This document shows positions 17,945 through 25,627 of a stretch of 59,426 bases of DNA, one piece after another. Made by a program: the position numbers and the translations under genes. Location: the NCBI GenBank assembly GCA_902795615.1, contig CADBLQ010000011.1, positions 1 through 59,426 of the forward strand, given 5' to 3'. The DNA comes from an uncultured Pseudomonadota bacterium. GTDB taxonomy: Bacteria > Pseudomonadota > Alphaproteobacteria > RUG11792. The notes beneath the pieces were generated by a model that was given only the letters and a program-made list of their open reading frames with translations, made no database searches and was not told the origin of the DNA. Numbering within the stretch: position 1 is the stretch's first letter; each line of letters begins with the position of its first letter.

Positions 17945-18757
17945 ATGAATGGAAAATTTTTAATAACGCTGATGACGATGTTAGCAATGTTTTCTATAAA
18001 CAGTAGAGCAGTTTATAGTATGGAAGATATTAGTAAATCAGATACAAATTTTGGTGATGAGCTGAATACCAAATTTTTGGAAAAAGAGTTATCAAACGTT
18101 CCTGAAAAGGAAATGGGTCAAGCATTTGAATTAGCGGTAGACCTGTTAAAGTTGACCAATACTTTTGAGAATGAATATGATAATGAAGATAGTGATAGTG
18201 AAGATAGTAATTGGATTATTTATGTAATAACATTTATTAATGATTACTATAGACTGTTGAGTAATAGTAGTGATGAAAGTGCAGATGTATTTGGGCGAAT
18301 GAAATATTTAGTGCGTGTTTTTTTGCCAGGTATCATGGAAGAACAAAATAGGAGTGGCGGATTAACTATAGAAAAACTTTTTAAGATAACCGATGATGTT
18401 GCTCAAAAATATAAAGGATTTGGGGGCAACTTCGGTCAGAAAGTCTCATTTGATGAAATTAAAGATTTACTTATTCAATCGACATGTAGACTAGACACAG
18501 AATTACTTTTAGCTAAAGAAGTAGAGAAATTGGTTTATGACTTCTGTCAAGAGATTCCAAATAAGTATGTGACGGTCTTTTTGGCAAGTCCATTTTGGGA
18601 AACTGATACTAATAACATATTTTATTCAGACAGGGAAGCCAGAGTTGGGAAATATGTTAAAACTTTAGAAAAAATAGCTATTGAAAGGAATTTTACATGC
18701 ATCAATCATTTCTTTTGGTTTATAGAGAACCACCCGAGTATTGATTATATCGGTTAA
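17945..18757 (+). CDS. Exported acidic protein of unknown function (Asp/Ser/Glu segment)
   Basis: No family is recognised for this 270-residue protein. A signal peptide is clear: MNGKFLITLMTMLAMFSINS, with likely cleavage near VYS at about residues 24-26. An acidic low-complexity patch (YDNEDSDSEDSNW) lies near residues 80-92 and is encoded by a degenerate GATAGTGAA-type repeat. The rest is mixed and probably helical, with three to four cysteines. Another exported protein at 21819-22751 has a longer patch of the same kind, so the two may share a role; no other similarity is evident by eye. It has no operon partner. Confidence 0.7.
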   Translation: MNGKFLITLMTMLAMFSINSRAVYSMEDISKSDTNFGDELNTKFLEKELSNVPEKEMGQAFELAVDLLKLTNTFENEYDNEDSDSEDSNWIIYVITFINDYYRLLSNSSDESADVFGRMKYLVRVFLPGIMEEQNRSGGLTIEKLFKITDDVAQKYKGFGGNFGQKVSFDEIKDLLIQSTCRLDTELLLAKEVEKLVYDFCQEIPNKYVTVFLASPFWETDTNNIFYSDREARVGKYVKTLEKIAIERNFTCINHFFWFIENHPSIDYIG

Positions 18758-18792
18758 GGTTGATTAGCCAGCAAGAACATTCAGATTGATTG

Positions 18793-18876
18793 ACACCAAT
18801 TACTGAGACAACTAATACTGGTGCAAAACTAAAAAAGGGGGCAATTTAAAAAACAGGTTTGCCCTACAATTGGTGT
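18793..18876 (+). promoter_or_regulatory. Structured leader in front of valS
   Basis: ACACCAATT (18793-18801) and AATTGGTGT (18868-18876) form a perfect 9-bp stem that encloses a second hairpin, GGGCA (18839-18843) with TGCCC (18860-18864). The whole lies 37 bases before the valS start. It lacks a T-run and the T-box core AGGGTGGNACCGCG, so I do not call it an attenuator or T-box. A regulatory leader is possible. Confidence 0.35.
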
Positions 18877-18913
18877 ATCCTACCTGTAGTTACACAAATT
18901 GAATTTGAAATAA

Positions 18914-21202
18914 ATGACTTCCTCAGAGATTATTAGTTCGAGATATGACCCTAAATCATTTGAGAAACTAATATATGAAAATTCTTTAAAAACGTTTGCA
19001 CCCAAAAAGGAGGGTGATAAGTATTTTTCCATTTTAATGCCACCACCTAACGTAACAGGAATACTGCATTTAGGACATGCACTCACCTATACACTACAGG
19101 ATATTTTAGTTCGTTATCACCGTCAGCGTAATATTGATACTTTCTGGCAACCGGGACTTGACCATGCTGGCATAGCCACACAATTGGTGGTTGAAAAATG
19201 GCTTAATAGTAAGGGTATTAAAGCATCTGCCTTAAGTTACGAAGAATTTATTGCAAAAGTATGGGAATGGAAAGCTAATTCTGCATCCAATATAGTAAAC
19301 CAGCAAAAGGCATTAGGATGTTCCGCTCCATGGGAATATTCAAGATTTACCATGGATGAAGGTTTTGCTAAGTCAGTAACTGACGCCTTCGTTCAACTGT
19401 ATAAAGATGGCTTGATATACAAAGCTAAACGTTTAGTTAATTGGGATACTAAGTTGGAGACGGCAATATCTGATTTAGAAATTAAAAATGTCGAGGAAAC
19501 GGGTTCTCTATGGTATATAAATTACAAAATTGCGGACACTGATGACTTTATAACTGTTGCTACAACTCGTCCAGAAACCATGTTTGGTGATGTGGCACTA
19601 GCTGTTAATAAAGATGATATTCGATATCAAAAATATATTGGTAAATGTGCAGTAATTCCATATACGAATAAGCAGATACCGATTATTACTGATGAACATG
19701 CTGATATGGATAAAGGTAGTGGCTGTGTAAAAATTACTCCAGCACATGATTTTGACGATTTTGAAGTTGGAAAACGTCATAATCTAGAAATTGTTACTAT
19801 TTTAGATAAACATGGACACTTGCTCAATGATGAAATAGTACCCGAATTTCTACGTGGTTTATATCTCAAAAAAGCTCGTAAGATTTTATTGGAAAAATTA
19901 GAAAATGACAGATTATTAATTAAAACTGAAACTATTAAGCATTTCGTACCTTATGGTGATAAATCGGGTACAGTTATAGAACCAATGATTACGGAACAGT
20001 GGTTTTTAGATGCTCCGAAATTAGCAGTAAAAGCAATTGAAGTAGTTGAAAATGGTAAAGTAAAATTCTATCCTGACAAATGGAAAAATACATATTTCGA
20101 CTGGATGAAAAATATTCAACCATGGTGTATTTCTAGACAGATTAAGTGGGGGCATCGAATTCCTGCATGGTATACACTATCAGGGGACATAATAGTTGAA
20201 CGAACGGAAGTGGAGGCAGTACATGTCGCTGAAAAGTTAGGTTTCAAAGCTACTGACTTGCAACGAGAGACAGATGTATTAGATACTTGGTTCTCATCTG
20301 GATTATGGCCGTTCGTTACCATGTCTCCAGAATTCCTCAAACGGTATTTTCCAACATCGACATTAATTACAGGGTTTGATATCATTTTCTTCTGGATTGC
20401 TCGTATGATGATGCTAACGTTATATTTTAAAAATGAAATTCCATTTAGAGATATTTATATACATGCCTTAGTTAGGGATGATAAGGGTCAAAAAATGTCT
20501 AAATCTAAAGGCAATGTCATCAATCCTATGGATTTGATGAATGAGTTTGGAACGGATGCCCTGCGATATACATTAACGTATTTATCAGTGCCAGGTCGTG
20601 ATATAAAGTTCGGTCGAGATAACGTCAAAATTAGTCGCAATTTCATAACTAAAATTTGGAATGCAGGAAGATTTTTACAAACTCAAGGTGTTAGGTTCAA
20701 CACCAACCTGGAAGAGTTAAACATTACAGAAAAAATACACCATTGGATATTTGCGAAATTTACAGAATTTAAAAAAGGTATTGAAAATGATATTAAAGAG
20801 TATAGGTTCGATTATATAGCTCATAGAATGCAGGTATTTTTACGTGATCAATTCTGTGATTTTTTCATAGAAGCAATGAAGATTATTAATGATGCCAATA
20901 CCAAAAATATAGCCGGCTTCATATATAAAGAATTCTTAAAACTTTCAAATCCAGTAATACCATTTGTCACCGAACACCTTCTAGGGTTGCTATCTGGTAG
21001 TAATAACTTAGAACCAGTGGAGGTGTATAGTGTATCTATCAATTCAGACGATGTAAAAGATGTTGATTATTTTGTTAATTGGTTACACGAAGTTCGAAGT
21101 ATTAAACATTCAGAAGGAGTCAATTCAGCAAAATATATAAATGCTAAGAGCAATACAAATAACTTGAGTAAAGACCTGAGACAGTTATTTATACTGACAT
21201 AA
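18914..21202 (+). CDS. valS: Valyl-tRNA synthetase, shortened at the C-terminus
   Basis: ValRS charges tRNA-Val with valine and edits misactivated threonine. Class I marks are intact: PPPNVTGILHLGHA (HIGH, near residue 43), the editing (CP1) domain with TVATTRPETMFGD, DTWFSSGLWPF, and KMSKSKGN (KMSKS, near residue 540). The sequence has the bacterial character of the PPPNVTG and GLDHAGIATQ blocks. At 762 residues it is much shorter than typical ValRS (about 850-950): it stops after the anticodon-binding helices and lacks the C-terminal coiled-coil arm that grips the tRNA elbow. A terminator follows directly, so this is a natural end, not a frameshift. Confidence 0.95.
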   Translation: MTSSEIISSRYDPKSFEKLIYENSLKTFAPKKEGDKYFSILMPPPNVTGILHLGHALTYTLQDILVRYHRQRNIDTFWQPGLDHAGIATQLVVEKWLNSKGIKASALSYEEFIAKVWEWKANSASNIVNQQKALGCSAPWEYSRFTMDEGFAKSVTDAFVQLYKDGLIYKAKRLVNWDTKLETAISDLEIKNVEETGSLWYINYKIADTDDFITVATTRPETMFGDVALAVNKDDIRYQKYIGKCAVIPYTNKQIPIITDEHADMDKGSGCVKITPAHDFDDFEVGKRHNLEIVTILDKHGHLLNDEIVPEFLRGLYLKKARKILLEKLENDRLLIKTETIKHFVPYGDKSGTVIEPMITEQWFLDAPKLAVKAIEVVENGKVKFYPDKWKNTYFDWMKNIQPWCISRQIKWGHRIPAWYTLSGDIIVERTEVEAVHVAEKLGFKATDLQRETDVLDTWFSSGLWPFVTMSPEFLKRYFPTSTLITGFDIIFFWIARMMMLTLYFKNEIPFRDIYIHALVRDDKGQKMSKSKGNVINPMDLMNEFGTDALRYTLTYLSVPGRDIKFGRDNVKISRNFITKIWNAGRFLQTQGVRFNTNLEELNITEKIHHWIFAKFTEFKKGIENDIKEYRFDYIAHRMQVFLRDQFCDFFIEAMKIINDANTKNIAGFIYKEFLKLSNPVIPFVTEHLLGLLSGSNNLEPVEVYSVSINSDDVKDVDYFVNWLHEVRSIKHSEGVNSAKYINAKSNTNNLSKDLRQLFILT

Positions 21203-21210
21203 CCTTATTT

Positions 21211-21236
21211 CCAGTCTATAAAAGGCTGGTTTTTAT
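21211..21236 (+). terminator. Rho-independent terminator of valS
   Basis: CCAGTC (21211-21216) pairs with GGCTGG (21224-21229), six pairs including one G-U, and runs into TTTTT. It lies nine bases after the valS stop codon. Confidence 0.7.
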
Positions 21237-21308
21237 ATATCGCTTTCTTATTTTGCATTTTACGAATTTTTAGCGTTTTCATCTTAGCAATGAAGCATTA
21301 ATAGGTTA

Positions 21309-21393
21309 TCGGGAGGAGAGGGTTTGTTCAAGGAGATGCTCCTTGCCGAACGACTGTAAGGCGTCACGAGCTATCAGCGAGTAATCCTCTTCT
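21309..21393. repeat. tRNA-like palindromic repeat, copy 1 (long form)
   Basis: This copy starts with TCGGGAGGAGAGGG, nearly the 3' end of the nearby tRNA-Pro gene as seen on this strand. It folds into a closed structure: outer stem AGAGGGTT (21317-21324) with AATCCTCT (21383-21390); arm 1 GTTC-AAGGAG (21326-21335) with CTCCTT (21339-21344) and GAAC (21348-21351); arm 2 CGACT-GTA-AGGCG; arm 3 GCT-ATC-AGC. Copy 3 at 59217 shares the same middle and right half. It does not encode a protein. A mobile or RNA element derived from a tRNA is the best guess. Confidence 0.6.
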
Positions 21394-21425
21394 GTTTTTT
21401 GAATTGGTAAAAGAACCCTTACCTT

Positions 21426-21480
21426 TGGTCGGGAGAAGGGGATTTGTTCAAGGAGATATTCCTTGCCGAATCATCTTCTC
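21426..21480. repeat. tRNA-like palindromic repeat, copy 2 (short form)
   Basis: This copy starts with TGGTCGGGAGAAGGGG; read on the minus strand that is ...CCCGACCA, a tRNA acceptor end with an encoded CCA. The outer stem GAGAAGG (21433-21439) pairs with TCTTCTC (21474-21480), and the inner arm is AAGGA (21450-21454) with TCCTT (21460-21464) inside GTTC/GCCGAA. It lacks the right half (arms 2 and 3) of the long copies. TTAATACTAGTAA follows, similar to the sequence after copy 3. Confidence 0.6.
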
Positions 21481-21513
21481 ATTAATACTAGTAAGGAGTT
21501 GTTAACAAAGTCT

Positions 21514-21587
21514 CGGGAGAAGAGGATTTGAACCTCCGACCCCTTGCACCCTAAGCAAGTGCGCTATCCAGGCTACGCCACCTCCCG
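21514..21587 (-). tRNA. trnP: tRNA-Pro, anticodon AGG
   Basis: The 74-base minus-strand gene folds as a full cloverleaf. The acceptor stem CGGGAGG/TCTCCCG has the proline identity pair C1-G72 and A73; the D arm has AGCCTGGATA; the anticodon stem CTTGC/GCAAG holds the loop TTAGGGT; the T arm has GGTTCAAATC. The anticodon is therefore AGG, reading CCU. Bacterial proline tRNAs normally carry UGG, GGG or CGG, so A34 is unusual and would need conversion to inosine or unmodified wobble. CCA is not encoded, unlike the two other complete tRNA genes here, so the cca gene product (41336-42427) would be needed. Confidence 0.85.
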
Positions 21588-21665
21588 TTCATGGTAAGTA
21601 TAACATACCAATACTGCGATAATGATTTCGCCAGTCAATTAATATAAACAGGTAATACTTTTGAA

Positions 21666-21752
21666 TGGTGCCCTAGGAGAGACTCGAACTCTCATGCCTT
21701 TGCAGACAACAGATTTTGAGTCTGTCGCGTCTACCAATTCCGCCACCAAGGC
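21666..21752 (-). tRNA. trnL: tRNA-Leu, anticodon CAA
   Basis: This 87-base type II tRNA on the minus strand has the acceptor stem GCCTTGG/CTAGGGC, discriminator A and an encoded CCA. The D arm reads GGCGGAATTGGTAGACGC, which is typical of leucine tRNAs. The anticodon stem ACAGA/TCTGT holds the loop CTCAAAA, giving CAA (UUG codons). A long variable arm (TGTCTGCAAAGGCA) precedes the T arm GAGAGTTCGAGTCTCTC. Confidence 0.92.
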
Positions 21753-21818
21753 ATCCGTGTTAATTATACAAAAGACTTCACGACGAATGCAATTTGCCTT
21801 ATAATAAATTGAGTTTTG

Positions 21819-22751
21819 CTAATGAATAATAATGTTTACAGTATTTTCGTTTAAAAGACCTTTTGTTTTTTGGAATATATAGCTATCTGCTATTGCTTTT
21901 TTAAAATTTTTTCTACCTTCTTCGTCTAGGATGCAACTGTCGTTGCCTTCAGTGCTATTGCTATCACTATCTTCATCGCTATTTTCATCGCTATCACTAT
22001 CTTCATCAATGTAATTGTTCATACAGTTGAATACTTTTATGCAAAGTTCAGTCATTTTGAAAATGACTATATCCATCTTTTGTTGAGTGCAATTTTCATA
22101 TCGTGCTACTTTAAATATATCAAATGGGTCGTTATTAATATCTTTAAATAGAAAGTAGCTCCACATTTCATCTATTAATTCCATCCATAATTTTTTCTTA
22201 AACTCAAAAATTTCAACTTGCAAAATATCATCAAATAATCTGCCCATAATAAAGGGCATTTGTATTAAATAACTAACATCTTTATTACATACGCACAACC
22301 ACTTTATCAGATCGTTTATATTTTTAGCACAACTTAGCTCATACAAACCTTTACTAATATTTTTGGGTTTGTTATCAAATAACAGATCATACGTATTAAT
22401 TGGTAATACAGTATATATACTGTATAATTTTTCTAAAGATAGTATTGCAGATACTTCTTCGCCTTTAGTAAAAAAGGCAAATATATTTTGTGTTGAAATC
22501 AAAGATATATTATTACTTATTTCATTTTTCCGGTTTTTTAAAGCGTTTTTATCCTTCCAATTGAATTTAGTTAATTGAAATTCTTTGCGTAATTTTCCAT
22601 ATTCTTCATTTATATACTCCTCTACCATTTTTTTGGAACTACTTGATTCTTCGACGTTATACCCTAGTAAGTCTTCTGTCCCGTATACATATTGTATATT
22701 AGAACTACCAAAGGCACTTACACAAAATAAGATAGCTTTGAGAAAGACCAT
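21819..22751 (-). CDS. Exported protein of unknown function with Asp/Ser/Glu-rich tail region
   Basis: No family is recognised. The protein (310 residues from this ATG) has a signal peptide (MVFLKAILFCVSAFGSS, cleavage near VYG at about 23-25). The middle is helical and rich in aromatic residues and Lys. Near the C-terminus is a strongly acidic repeat (DEDSDSDENSDEDSDSNS) followed by about 45 residues. A GTG three codons upstream (22760) is an alternative start; neither has a clear Shine-Dalgarno. Acidic Asp/Ser stretches can bind Ca2+ or act as flexible linkers. The exported protein at 17945 has a shorter patch of the same composition. A role toward the host is inference. Confidence 0.68.
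   Translation of the reverse strand: MVFLKAILFCVSAFGSSNIQYVYGTEDLLGYNVEESSSSKKMVEEYINEEYGKLRKEFQLTKFNWKDKNALKNRKNEISNNISLISTQNIFAFFTKGEEVSAILSLEKLYSIYTVLPINTYDLLFDNKPKNISKGLYELSCAKNINDLIKWLCVCNKDVSYLIQMPFIMGRLFDDILQVEIFEFKKKLWMELIDEMWSYFLFKDINNDPFDIFKVARYENCTQQKMDIVIFKMTELCIKVFNCMNNYIDEDSDSDENSDEDSDSNSTEGNDSCILDEEGRKNFKKAIADSYIFQKTKGLLNENTVNIIIH
21955..22010. repeat. Degenerate short tandem repeat encoding Asp/Ser/Glu
   Basis: Variants of CTATCACTATCTTCATCG recur about three times in direct order inside the minus-strand exported protein and encode its acidic Asp-Ser-Glu segment. Such repeats can change copy number by slippage, so the length of this segment may vary between strains. Confidence 0.55.
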
Positions 22752-22912
22752 GTTATTCACTATTCAATCTTTCTTTTATAATTTTACAAAGGCGAAGGCG
22801 AAGAAAACACAATTTTTGCAGATAGTCTATAACCTTTTAGTTTTCTGCTACAGGTAAGCAACTATTGTTTATGCTATCATCAAATCGTAATTCAAAGTAC
22901 AAAAGTTTTTTT

Positions 22913-23338
22913 ATGAAAACAGAACTTACTTTTTCAATGATAAAACCAGATGCTGTTGAACGGCATATAACAGGCAAGATTAACGCGATGATTGAGGAAG
23001 CCGGTTTCAGTATTGTGGCACAGAAATTAATTCGTATTACTTATGAGCAAGCACAAAAATTTTACGATGTTCACAAAGAAAAGCCATTTTATGCCGATTT
23101 GTGTAAATATATATCTTCCGGAGCAGTAGTTGTACAGGTATTGAAAAAAGAAAATGCTATTGCGGATTATAGAAAACTAATGGGAGCGACAAATCCAGAG
23201 CAGGCAGAAGAAGGTACTATACGTAAAAAATACGCTATTTCCATTGACCAAAATTCAATCCACGGCTCTGATGCTCCTGAAACAGCACAAAGAGAAATAA
23301 GTTTTTTCTTTAGCGATATTGAATTGGTTGGTTGCTAA
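22913..23338 (+). CDS. ndk: Nucleoside diphosphate kinase
   Basis: Ndk moves phosphate between nucleoside triphosphates and diphosphates to balance NTP and dNTP pools. The 141-residue protein begins at MKTELTFSMIKPDAVER; an in-frame ATG 16 codons upstream would add an unrelated basic extension, so I reject it. The active-site block NSIHGSDAPETAQREI holds the phosphorylated histidine and is intact. The ATP-binding LMGATNPEQAEEGTIRKKYA block is also normal. The end FFSDIELVGC is typical. It reads toward pgsA, 26 bases on. Confidence 0.95.
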   Translation: MKTELTFSMIKPDAVERHITGKINAMIEEAGFSIVAQKLIRITYEQAQKFYDVHKEKPFYADLCKYISSGAVVVQVLKKENAIADYRKLMGATNPEQAEEGTIRKKYAISIDQNSIHGSDAPETAQREISFFFSDIELVGC

Positions 23339-23363
23339 AGTTTTTATGGAATAGCAGGGTCAG

Positions 23364-23915
23364 TTGAGACTTTACGTTAAAATAGTTCCTAATTTATTGT
23401 GCATTTTTAGGATAGTATCGGCTTTTATTTCAGTGCTATTTTTAAACAGAGGATACAAATCCTTTGCAATTGCAATAATATTATTGGGTGCAGTAAGTGA
23501 TTTTTTCGATGGATATATTGCTAGAAAATATAATGCTGTTACTAAATTAGGGACTTTACTTGACCCATTAGCAGATAAAATATTTTCCAATTTCGTGTTG
23601 TGGGGAATATGGTTTAACACACCAAATGCTACCCTGTTTGCGTTAGCATCATTACTAACTGTGAGGGATTTATCGTTGCTTGTGGGTTCTGTGTTTGTAC
23701 TTAAGACTAAGGTGAAGGTTTCATTGCAACCGATGTTTATTAGTAAAGTTTGTACAACATTTGTCTTTTCGTACATTCTCTTGTATTTAGTATGTAATCC
23801 GATGAATAAAGTTATTAGTTTAATGGGAGTGACATCAATGATACTAACTGTAATAACTGCGACGCTATACGCTATACGATATTTTAGGAATACACGTAAT
23901 CTTTCACAAACGTAA
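23364..23915 (+). CDS. pgsA: CDP-alcohol phosphatidyltransferase, probably phosphatidylglycerophosphate synthase
   Basis: This integral membrane enzyme joins CDP-diacylglycerol to glycerol-3-phosphate, the first step to phosphatidylglycerol. The family motif D-G-x2-A-R-x8-G-x3-D-x3-D is complete in DGYIARKYNAVTKLGTLLDP and the following LADK. The start NLLCIFRI matches the PgsA N-terminus (NxLTxxRI), and about five membrane helices follow over 183 residues. The frame opens with TTG at 23364, preceded by AGGG at a usable distance. Phosphatidylserine or cardiolipin synthases of the same family cannot be fully excluded. Confidence 0.85.
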   Translation: MRLYVKIVPNLLCIFRIVSAFISVLFLNRGYKSFAIAIILLGAVSDFFDGYIARKYNAVTKLGTLLDPLADKIFSNFVLWGIWFNTPNATLFALASLLTVRDLSLLVGSVFVLKTKVKVSLQPMFISKVCTTFVFSYILLYLVCNPMNKVISLMGVTSMILTVITATLYAIRYFRNTRNLSQT

Positions 23916-23988
23916 TCTAGTCCGGTAATTGCCAAATGCTGAATACACTTCTTAATTGATAACCGTCATTTAGAATGGTAACCTGCAC

Positions 23989-24018
23989 TTGACCGAAAAT
24001 GTGAAAGCCGTGTACACT
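23989..24018 (+). promoter_or_regulatory. Probable sigma-70 promoter of acpP-fabF
   Basis: TTGACC (23989-23994) and TACACT (24013-24018) are 18 bases apart, and transcription would start near 24025, about 30 bases before acpP. The same -10 box occurs before tRNA-Trp. Confidence 0.6.
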
Positions 24019-24053
24019 CATGGAGTAACTTAATATTTAACTATACGTGATAT

Positions 24054-24296
24054 ATGAATACAGAAATTTTCGAACAAATAAAGCAGATTATGGTAAAGAG
24101 TTTGAAAGTTGACGAAGCAAAAATTTCTGAAAATGCGACATTTAAAGACGATTTATCTATGGACAGTTTGGAACAAGCAGAGTTAATTATGGAATTGGAA
24201 AAGACGTATAACTGCACTATAGATGAAGAAACCGCAGAAAATATTAAGACTGTGTCTGATGCCGTTAATTATATCGAAAGTATCGTAAACAAATAA
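24054..24296 (+). CDS. acpP: Acyl carrier protein
   Basis: ACP carries growing acyl chains on a 4'-phosphopantetheine arm during fatty acid and lipid A synthesis. The 80-residue acidic four-helix protein has the attachment motif MDSLEQAELIMELE, with the serine in DSL. The segment DSLEQ replaces the more common DSLD, a small change. The stop codon overlaps the fabF start (TAATG), so translation of the two is coupled, as is common for acpP-fabF pairs. Confidence 0.95.
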   Translation: MNTEIFEQIKQIMVKSLKVDEAKISENATFKDDLSMDSLEQAELIMELEKTYNCTIDEETAENIKTVSDAVNYIESIVNK

Positions 24297-25567
24297 TGAA
24301 TATAGATAATCCTACTAGTCTGCGTCGGCGTGTTGTAATTACTGGTAGAGGGATTTTATCACCATTAGGTTGCAACATCGGTACAGTTTGGTCGAGATTG
24401 ATTAATGGAGAAAGTGGCATCCGGTTTATAGATACATTTGATGTGTCTGATTTACCGTCTAAGATTGCCGGATTGTTACCTCATGATTTTAATCCTGATA
24501 CGTATGTTGAACCTAAGGAACAACGTAAATTGGATAAGTTTATTATCTATGCACTTAGTGCCTCGCAAAATGCATTTGATGACGCAGGATGGAATCTATT
24601 GAATGATAAGCAGAAAGCTCGTACTGCAGTTGTGTTTGGTAGCGGAATTGGAGGGTTACCTCGGCTGTACGAAACATCAGTAAATCTTGCTACTGAAGGG
24701 GTACGACGGGGAGTTAGTCCGTTTTTCATACCGTCAGTAATAGGGAATATGGCAAGTGGCATGGTAGCAATACGTTTTGGGTTAAATGGGAGTAATTATA
24801 GTATTACTTCCGCGTGTTCATCTGGAGCACACAGTATTGGTGAAGCATTTCATCAGATACGAGATGGATATTGTGATTTTGCACTTGCAGGTGGTGCAGA
24901 AAGTGTACTTTGCCGATTAGGAATTGCAGGGTTTACTGCTATGCACGCACTCTCAACTTCATATAATGATACTCCAAAACTTGCTTCTCGTCCTTGGGAT
25001 AAGAAACGAGACGGTTTTGTCATGGGAGAAGGAGCAGGCATTCTAGCGTTAGAGACATTAGAAAGTGCCGAAGCTAGGGGAGCAAGTGTGTATGGTGAAA
25101 TTATTGGATATGGTGCATCTTGTGATGCTTATCATATGACATCTCCTGACCCATCAGCAAAAGGTGCAGAGTTAAGTATTAAACGGGCGTTAGAAGATGC
25201 AAATGTAGAAACAGAAGTGATTGATTATATAAATGCTCATGGCACATCTACGAAACAAGGAGACATTTCTGAAATACAGGCAATTAAAAATGTATTTGGC
25301 AAATATGCGTACAATTTATCTATTTCCTCAACTAAATCTGCAACAGGTCATTTGTTAGGAGCAACTGGAGCTGTTGAAGCTATATTCACAACTGAAGCAT
25401 TACGTAACAATATCGTACCGCCAACAATCAATTTAGAAAATCCTGATGATGGATGTGACTTAGATTTAACTCCTAACAAAGCTAAACCTAGGGAAATGTC
25501 TATTGGGTTAAGTTGTAATTTTGGATTTGGTGGAACTAACGCAACTTTAGTTTTTAGAGCGTTTTAA
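24296..25567 (+). CDS. fabF: Beta-ketoacyl-ACP synthase II
   Basis: FabF elongates acyl-ACP by condensation with malonyl-ACP. The 423-residue protein begins with the family's RRVVITGRGILSPLG and carries the Cys-His-His active site: the nucleophile in TSACSSGAHSIGEA, the first His in INAHGTSTKQGD, and the second in KSATGHLLGATGAVEA. The end NFGFGGTNATLVFR is normal. It overlaps acpP by one base and is surely in the same operon. Confidence 0.96.
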   Translation: MNIDNPTSLRRRVVITGRGILSPLGCNIGTVWSRLINGESGIRFIDTFDVSDLPSKIAGLLPHDFNPDTYVEPKEQRKLDKFIIYALSASQNAFDDAGWNLLNDKQKARTAVVFGSGIGGLPRLYETSVNLATEGVRRGVSPFFIPSVIGNMASGMVAIRFGLNGSNYSITSACSSGAHSIGEAFHQIRDGYCDFALAGGAESVLCRLGIAGFTAMHALSTSYNDTPKLASRPWDKKRDGFVMGEGAGILALETLESAEARGASVYGEIIGYGASCDAYHMTSPDPSAKGAELSIKRALEDANVETEVIDYINAHGTSTKQGDISEIQAIKNVFGKYAYNLSISSTKSATGHLLGATGAVEAIFTTEALRNNIVPPTINLENPDDGCDLDLTPNKAKPREMSIGLSCNFGFGGTNATLVFRAF

Positions 25568-25627
25568 ACCAATTTTTAACTAATATGCTAAAATCCAGTG
25601 GGAAAATTCAGGCCTACTGGTGAATAC

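Noticed and set aside
18758-18913. T-box riboswitch in front of valS
   Set aside because: The region lacks the T-box core and an antiterminator/terminator pair with a T-run; T-boxes are also not expected in alphaproteobacteria.
21301-21500. CRISPR-like array in the repeat cluster
   Set aside because: The copies differ in length, are not evenly spaced, carry no spacers of equal size, and no cas gene is in the window.
23364-23935. 187-codon minus-strand frame opposite pgsA
   Set aside because: pgsA has the full CDP-alcohol phosphatidyltransferase motif; the antisense frame has none.
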